From positions 82,923 through 146,922 of the forward strand of contig NZ_NQKI01000007.1 in NCBI RefSeq assembly GCF_002269125.1: a stretch of DNA of 64,000 nt, written 5' to 3'. Shown piece by piece: positions 60,091 to 64,000 of the stretch (its first letter is position 1; every line of letters begins with the position of its first letter). The notes under the pieces are model-generated. The model did not search any database and was not told the origin of the DNA. It saw only the letters and a list, made by a program, of their open reading frames with translations. A program made the translations under genes and the position numbers. This stretch comes from Pseudomonas lundensis (lineage in GTDB: Bacteria; Pseudomonadota; Gammaproteobacteria; Pseudomonadales; Pseudomonadaceae).

Positions 60091-61536
60091 ATGCAACTTA
60101 TCTGGCTACGAAGCGACCTGCGTCACGTTGATAACACCGCCCTGAGCGCGGCGGCAGAGCGCGGGCCTACGCTGGCTGTCTACATAATCAGCCCCGAGCA
60201 ATGGCTGATGCATGATGACGCGGCATGCAAAGTCGACTTCTGGCTACGTAACCTGGGCGCCCTGAACGAGCGTCTGCAGCAACTCAATATTCCCTTGTTG
60301 ATTCGGACTGCTCCTACGTGGGACCAAGCACCTGCCGTTCTCCTGGACCTGTGTCAGCAGCATGGCATTCAAGCGCTGCACACCAATCAGGAATACGGAA
60401 TCAACGAAACCCGTCGCGACCAGGCAGTCGCTCAAACCCTCGAAGCTGAAGGTATCGCGTTTCACAGTTACCTCGACCAACTGCTGTTTCAGCCGGGCAG
60501 CATTCTGACGCAGTCCGGCTCGTACTTTCAGGTGTTTAGCCAATTCCGTCGAATTTGTTATAACCGTTTGCACATGGGCTTGCCGCAGATCCTTGCAGCA
60601 CCTGAGGCTCAAGCGCCCTTAAATATCAAAAGCGACCCGATACCTGCCTCCGTCGAAGGGTTTGCCACACCCGACGACGCGCTACGCGCTTTGTGGCCGG
60701 CGGGCGAAGAAGAGGCCCTGGCGCGTCTTGAACGCTTCGCCGATGAACACATTCACTCTTACAAAGACGAGCGCGACCTGCCGGCCAAGCCGGGGACCAG
60801 CCAACTTTCCGCCTACTTGGCAGCGGGCGTGATTTCCCCGCGCCAATGCTTGCATGCGGCATTGATGAGCAACAACGGCGAGTTCGAAAGCGGCAGTCCC
60901 GGCGCCTTCACCTGGGTCACCGAATTGCTGTGGCGCGAATTTTATAAGCACATTCTGGTCGGTTACCCACGCGTCTCTCGCCATCGCGCTTTCCGCCCCG
61001 AAACAGAATTCATGCCATGGCGCGATGCTCCTGAAGAACTGGCCGCCTGGAAAGAGGGCCGTACGGGCTTCCCGATCATTGATGCGGCGATCCGCCAACT
61101 GTTGCAAACGGGCTGGATGCACAACCGCCTGCGCATGGTAGTGGCGATGTTCCTGACTAAAAATCTGCTGATCGACTGGCGCGAGGGCGAACGCTTCTTT
61201 ATGCAGCATTTGATTGATGGCGATTTGGCGGCCAACAACGGCGGCTGGCAGTGGAGCTCCTCCACCGGAACCGATTCAGTCCCGTACTTCAGAATTTTCA
61301 ATCCTTTGAGCCAGTCTGAGCGCTTCGATCCCGACGGAGCCTTTATTAAACACTGGCTCCCCGAACTGGCGGACCTCAATAAAAAACTGGTCCATAACCC
61401 GGCGTCGGCTGGCGGCCTGTTTGGTATCGCCAACTATCCTGCCCCTATCGTGAACTTGAGCCAAAGCCGCGAACGCGCGTTAAGCGCATTCAAAAACCTG
61501 CCGTCAAAAAACATGTTAGAGGTGAGCCATGGTTAA
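60091..61536 (+). CDS. phrB: deoxyribodipyrimidine photolyase
   Basis: A 481-residue class I CPD photolyase that uses blue light to split pyrimidine dimers. The antenna domain starts QLIWLRSDLRHVDNTALSAA. The FAD domain has WVTELLWREFYKHIL, MHNRLRMVVAMFLTKNLLID and NNGGWQWSSSTGTD with the electron-transfer Trp residues. It lies 28 bases after the regulator gene and overlaps the next gene by eight bases. Confidence 0.96.
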   Translation: MQLIWLRSDLRHVDNTALSAAAERGPTLAVYIISPEQWLMHDDAACKVDFWLRNLGALNERLQQLNIPLLIRTAPTWDQAPAVLLDLCQQHGIQALHTNQEYGINETRRDQAVAQTLEAEGIAFHSYLDQLLFQPGSILTQSGSYFQVFSQFRRICYNRLHMGLPQILAAPEAQAPLNIKSDPIPASVEGFATPDDALRALWPAGEEEALARLERFADEHIHSYKDERDLPAKPGTSQLSAYLAAGVISPRQCLHAALMSNNGEFESGSPGAFTWVTELLWREFYKHILVGYPRVSRHRAFRPETEFMPWRDAPEELAAWKEGRTGFPIIDAAIRQLLQTGWMHNRLRMVVAMFLTKNLLIDWREGERFFMQHLIDGDLAANNGGWQWSSSTGTDSVPYFRIFNPLSQSERFDPDGAFIKHWLPELADLNKKLVHNPASAGGLFGIANYPAPIVNLSQSRERALSAFKNLPSKNMLEVSHG

Positions 61537-62299
61537 CGGGCGCAGAATCTGGCTGACCGGTGCCAGCAGCGGCATCGGTGCGCATATGGCGCAAGAGCTA
61601 CTTGAAAAAGGCGCTCGGCTCGCCCTGACTGCACGCAACCTGCAACCCCTTTCAGCCTTGTCTGAGCGCTATCCCGGACAAGTCTTGCTTGTCCCCGGGG
61701 ATTTGACTGACAGCGCTCAGGTGCGCGACATCGGCATGAGCATTGCCCAGACTTGGGGCGCGCTGGACACCGTGATTCTCAACGCGGGCACGTGCGAATA
61801 CATCGATGCAGATCACTTTGACGGCGGCCTCATCGAACGCGTGGTACGCACCAATTTATTGGCCACCGGGTATTGCATCGAGACTGCACTCCCTTTGCTG
61901 CGCGCCGGTTCGCGCCCGCACCTGGTGGGTGTCGTCAGCTCTGTCACCTATTGGGCATTGCCCCGGGCCGGGGCTTATGGCGCGTCCAAGACAGGGCTGC
62001 GCTATCTGCTGGAATCGCTACGGCTCGATCTTGCGCACGAAGGTCTGGACGTCACCCTGGTCAGCCCCGGCTTTGTTGATACGCCGTTGACTGCAAAAAA
62101 TGATTTTCCGATGCCCATGCGCTGGTCCGCACCCAAGGCGGCACAGCATATTTGCCAGCGCCTGGAAAAACGCCCGCTGGAGATCGCATTTCCAGCCCCT
62201 TTCATCGTGCTGTTACGTCTGCTCGCCAGCCTGCCCAAGCGCCTGCAAGTGGCACTCGGCAAACGTCTGGCACGTAATGGCGAGAAAACAAAATCATGA
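61529..62299 (+). CDS. short-chain dehydrogenase/reductase
   Basis: A 256-residue SDR with the cofactor loop TGASSGIGAHMAQELL, NAG in VILNAGTCEY, and the catalytic Tyr and Lys in GAYGASKTGLRYL. The C-terminal FIVLLRLLASLPKRLQVALG may touch the membrane. SDRs are common next to photolyase and COG2907 genes; the substrate is unknown. It overlaps phrB and the following gene, so all are one transcript. Confidence 0.9.
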   Translation: MVNGRRIWLTGASSGIGAHMAQELLEKGARLALTARNLQPLSALSERYPGQVLLVPGDLTDSAQVRDIGMSIAQTWGALDTVILNAGTCEYIDADHFDGGLIERVVRTNLLATGYCIETALPLLRAGSRPHLVGVVSSVTYWALPRAGAYGASKTGLRYLLESLRLDLAHEGLDVTLVSPGFVDTPLTAKNDFPMPMRWSAPKAAQHICQRLEKRPLEIAFPAPFIVLLRLLASLPKRLQVALGKRLARNGEKTKS

Positions 62300-63543
62300 A
62301 AATCGCGATCATCGGCAGCGGCATATCAGGTTTGACCTGTGGTTATTTACTGCACAAGACCCACGACATCAGCGTCTTCGAAGCCAGCGACTGGATCGGC
62401 GGCCACACCCATACCGTCAGTGTTGACGTCAACGGGCAAACCTATGCCATGGACACGGGATTCATCGTTTTCAATGATTGGACCTACCCCAACTTCATCA
62501 AACTGATGGAGCAGTTAGGCGTTCGCTCCAATGCCACTGAAATGAGTTTTTCCGTGCACGACACGGACACTCGGCTTGAATACAACGGCAATACGCTCAA
62601 CAGCCTGTTTGCCCAGCGCAGTAATCTGCTATCGCCTGCGTTTTGGGGGATGTTGCGCGACATTTTGCGTTTTAACCGCGAAGCCGTACGCGACCTGGAC
62701 GAGCACCGAATCGCCGCTGACACCCGGCTCGGTGACTATTTGCAACAGCGCGGCTATGGCGAACGCTTTATTGAGCACTACATCGTGCCGATGGGCGCCG
62801 CCATCTGGTCGATGTCACTGGCCGACATGCTGACGTTTCCGCTGCAATTCTTCGTACGTTTTTTTAAGAACCACGGCCTGCTCAGCGTCAGTAACCGCCC
62901 GCAATGGCGTGTGATTGAGGGAGGCTCAAGCGCTTACGTCAAACCGTTGAGTGCCGGGTTTGTTGATCGAATCCACCTTAATTGCCCGGTGACTCAGGTC
63001 GAGCGGTACGAGCAAGGCGTGCTCGTCCACACCGCTGCAGGTGTTGAGCGGTTCGACAAAGTTATTTTTGCCTGCCACAGCGATCAGGCCCTCGCATTGC
63101 TGGCCGAGCCTTCAACGGCTGAAAAGGAAATCCTCGGCGCCCTGCCCTACGCCGACAACGATGTTGTGCTGCATACCGATACGCGCCTGTTGCCTGACCG
63201 AAAACTGGCGTGGGCCAGCTGGAACTATCGCCTGGGCTCAGCCGTACAAAAACGCGCTGCCGTGACCTACAACATGAACATCCTGCAAGGTATTCAGAGC
63301 GAGAACACGTTCTGCGTCAGCCTTAACCAAACGTCAGCTATCGATCCTTTGAAGGTGTTGGCCAGCTTTACCTATGCCCACCCGCAATACAGCTTGCAGG
63401 GCATTGCCGCACAAGCGCGGTGGCAAGAACTGCTGGGCGCGCACAACAGCTATTTTTGCGGCGCCTACTGGGCCAATGGTTTCCATGAAGATGGTGTCGT
63501 CAGCGCATTGCGTGTGGCCAACGCCTTTGGGCATCGCTTATGA
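62296..63543 (+). CDS. COG2907 FAD-dependent amine-oxidase-like protein
   Basis: A 415-residue flavoprotein. The FAD site is KIAIIGSGISGLTCGYLL, followed by EASDWIGGHTHTV, and the C-terminal FCGAYWANGFHEDGVVSAL is typical of COG2907. In many bacteria this gene precedes DUF1365 and a cyclopropane-synthase-like methyltransferase, a set linked to membrane-lipid modification (furan fatty acids in some species) and to singlet-oxygen or light stress. Here the same order begins, but the next gene is broken by an insertion. Confidence 0.9.
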   Translation: MKIAIIGSGISGLTCGYLLHKTHDISVFEASDWIGGHTHTVSVDVNGQTYAMDTGFIVFNDWTYPNFIKLMEQLGVRSNATEMSFSVHDTDTRLEYNGNTLNSLFAQRSNLLSPAFWGMLRDILRFNREAVRDLDEHRIAADTRLGDYLQQRGYGERFIEHYIVPMGAAIWSMSLADMLTFPLQFFVRFFKNHGLLSVSNRPQWRVIEGGSSAYVKPLSAGFVDRIHLNCPVTQVERYEQGVLVHTAAGVERFDKVIFACHSDQALALLAEPSTAEKEILGALPYADNDVVLHTDTRLLPDRKLAWASWNYRLGSAVQKRAAVTYNMNILQGIQSENTFCVSLNQTSAIDPLKVLASFTYAHPQYSLQGIAAQARWQELLGAHNSYFCGAYWANGFHEDGVVSALRVANAFGHRL

Positions 63544-63630
63544 ACAGCGCCCTGTATAGCGGGTGGATCGCCCATCGGCGCTTCTCGCCCACTTCCCATG
63601 CGTTTCGTTACCGCATCGGGCTGCTCTATC

Positions 63631-63635
<5 letters not shown>
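63540..63635 (+). pseudogene. DUF1365 gene, truncated by an IS element
   Basis: A start ATG overlapping the COG2907 stop (ATGA) begins a 31-residue peptide with LYSGWIAHRRFSPTSHAFRY and GLLYL, the N-terminus of DUF1365 proteins, which are about 250 residues long. The frame ends at TAG 63633-63635, supplied by the IS end. The rest of the gene would lie beyond the IS element, outside the window. Confidence 0.85.

Positions 63636-64000
<365 letters not shown>

Overview
The window is chromosomal DNA from a Pseudomonas species. The evidence is gene content and order: the cysDNC, algW, his, mla, lpt, rpoN, ptsN-ptsO, fagA-fumC-orfX-sodA, tldD, rng, mreBCD and gatCAB blocks follow one another as I remember them in P. 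aeruginosa. Supporting signs are a short HisG of the HisZ-dependent type, a CysNC fusion and moderately high GC. A fluorescens- or fragi-like species is likely, but I cannot fix the species. Nearly all of the window is housekeeping sequence. I saw no tRNA, rRNA, CRISPR array or prophage.

Layout. Positions 184-6667 hold cysZ, a glycosyltransferase whose reading frame has lost its expected stop, a glutathione peroxidase, slyD, a DUF3565 protein, long-form pta and a PlsC-like acyltransferase. Positions 6731-10525 (minus) hold cysNC, cysD and a NIF3 protein; algW follows on plus. Positions 11846-19878 (minus) form a cell-envelope and histidine run: mlaFEDCB, ibaG, murA, hisGDC. Divergent from it, 20171-27200 (plus) holds kdsD-kdsC-lptC-lptA-lptB, rpoN, hpf, ptsN, rapZ and ptsO, which supply Kdo and LPS export, sigma-54, and the nitrogen PTS. 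Positions 27246-31020 (minus) are an iron-starvation operon, fagA-fumC-orfX-sodA-ZIP transporter, with a candidate Fur box. An AT-richer patch at 31021-31958 holds one small orphan lipoprotein.

Positions 32044-45248 (mostly minus) hold pmbA, tldD, a nitrilase-family protein, yhdP, rng, maf and mreDCB, with yjgA on plus. gatCAB follows on plus, then an RlpA-like lipoprotein, a cation antiporter, a PcaC-like protein, an AEC transporter, a WbuC cupin, hpt, upp-uraA, hemH and a TIGR01777 epimerase.

The most interesting part is the right end, 56965-63635. It looks like a light-response or photoprotection locus: a renalase-like flavoprotein, a DUF523-DUF1722 protein (probable tRNA 4-thiouridine desulfidase), a MerR/LitR-type regulator with a degenerate cobalamin domain, photolyase PhrB, a short-chain dehydrogenase, a COG2907 flavoprotein and the first 31 codons of a DUF1365 gene. 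Four TGTACA palindromes in two equally spaced pairs overlap a strong promoter in front of the desulfidase gene, and a fifth lies in front of the flavoprotein gene. An IS3-family element has cut the DUF1365 gene and runs off the window.

Other points worth a second look are an A7 tract that explains the run-on glycosyltransferase frame, an apparent ATT start for mreC, and two mutually exclusive hairpins over the ribosome binding site of yhdP.
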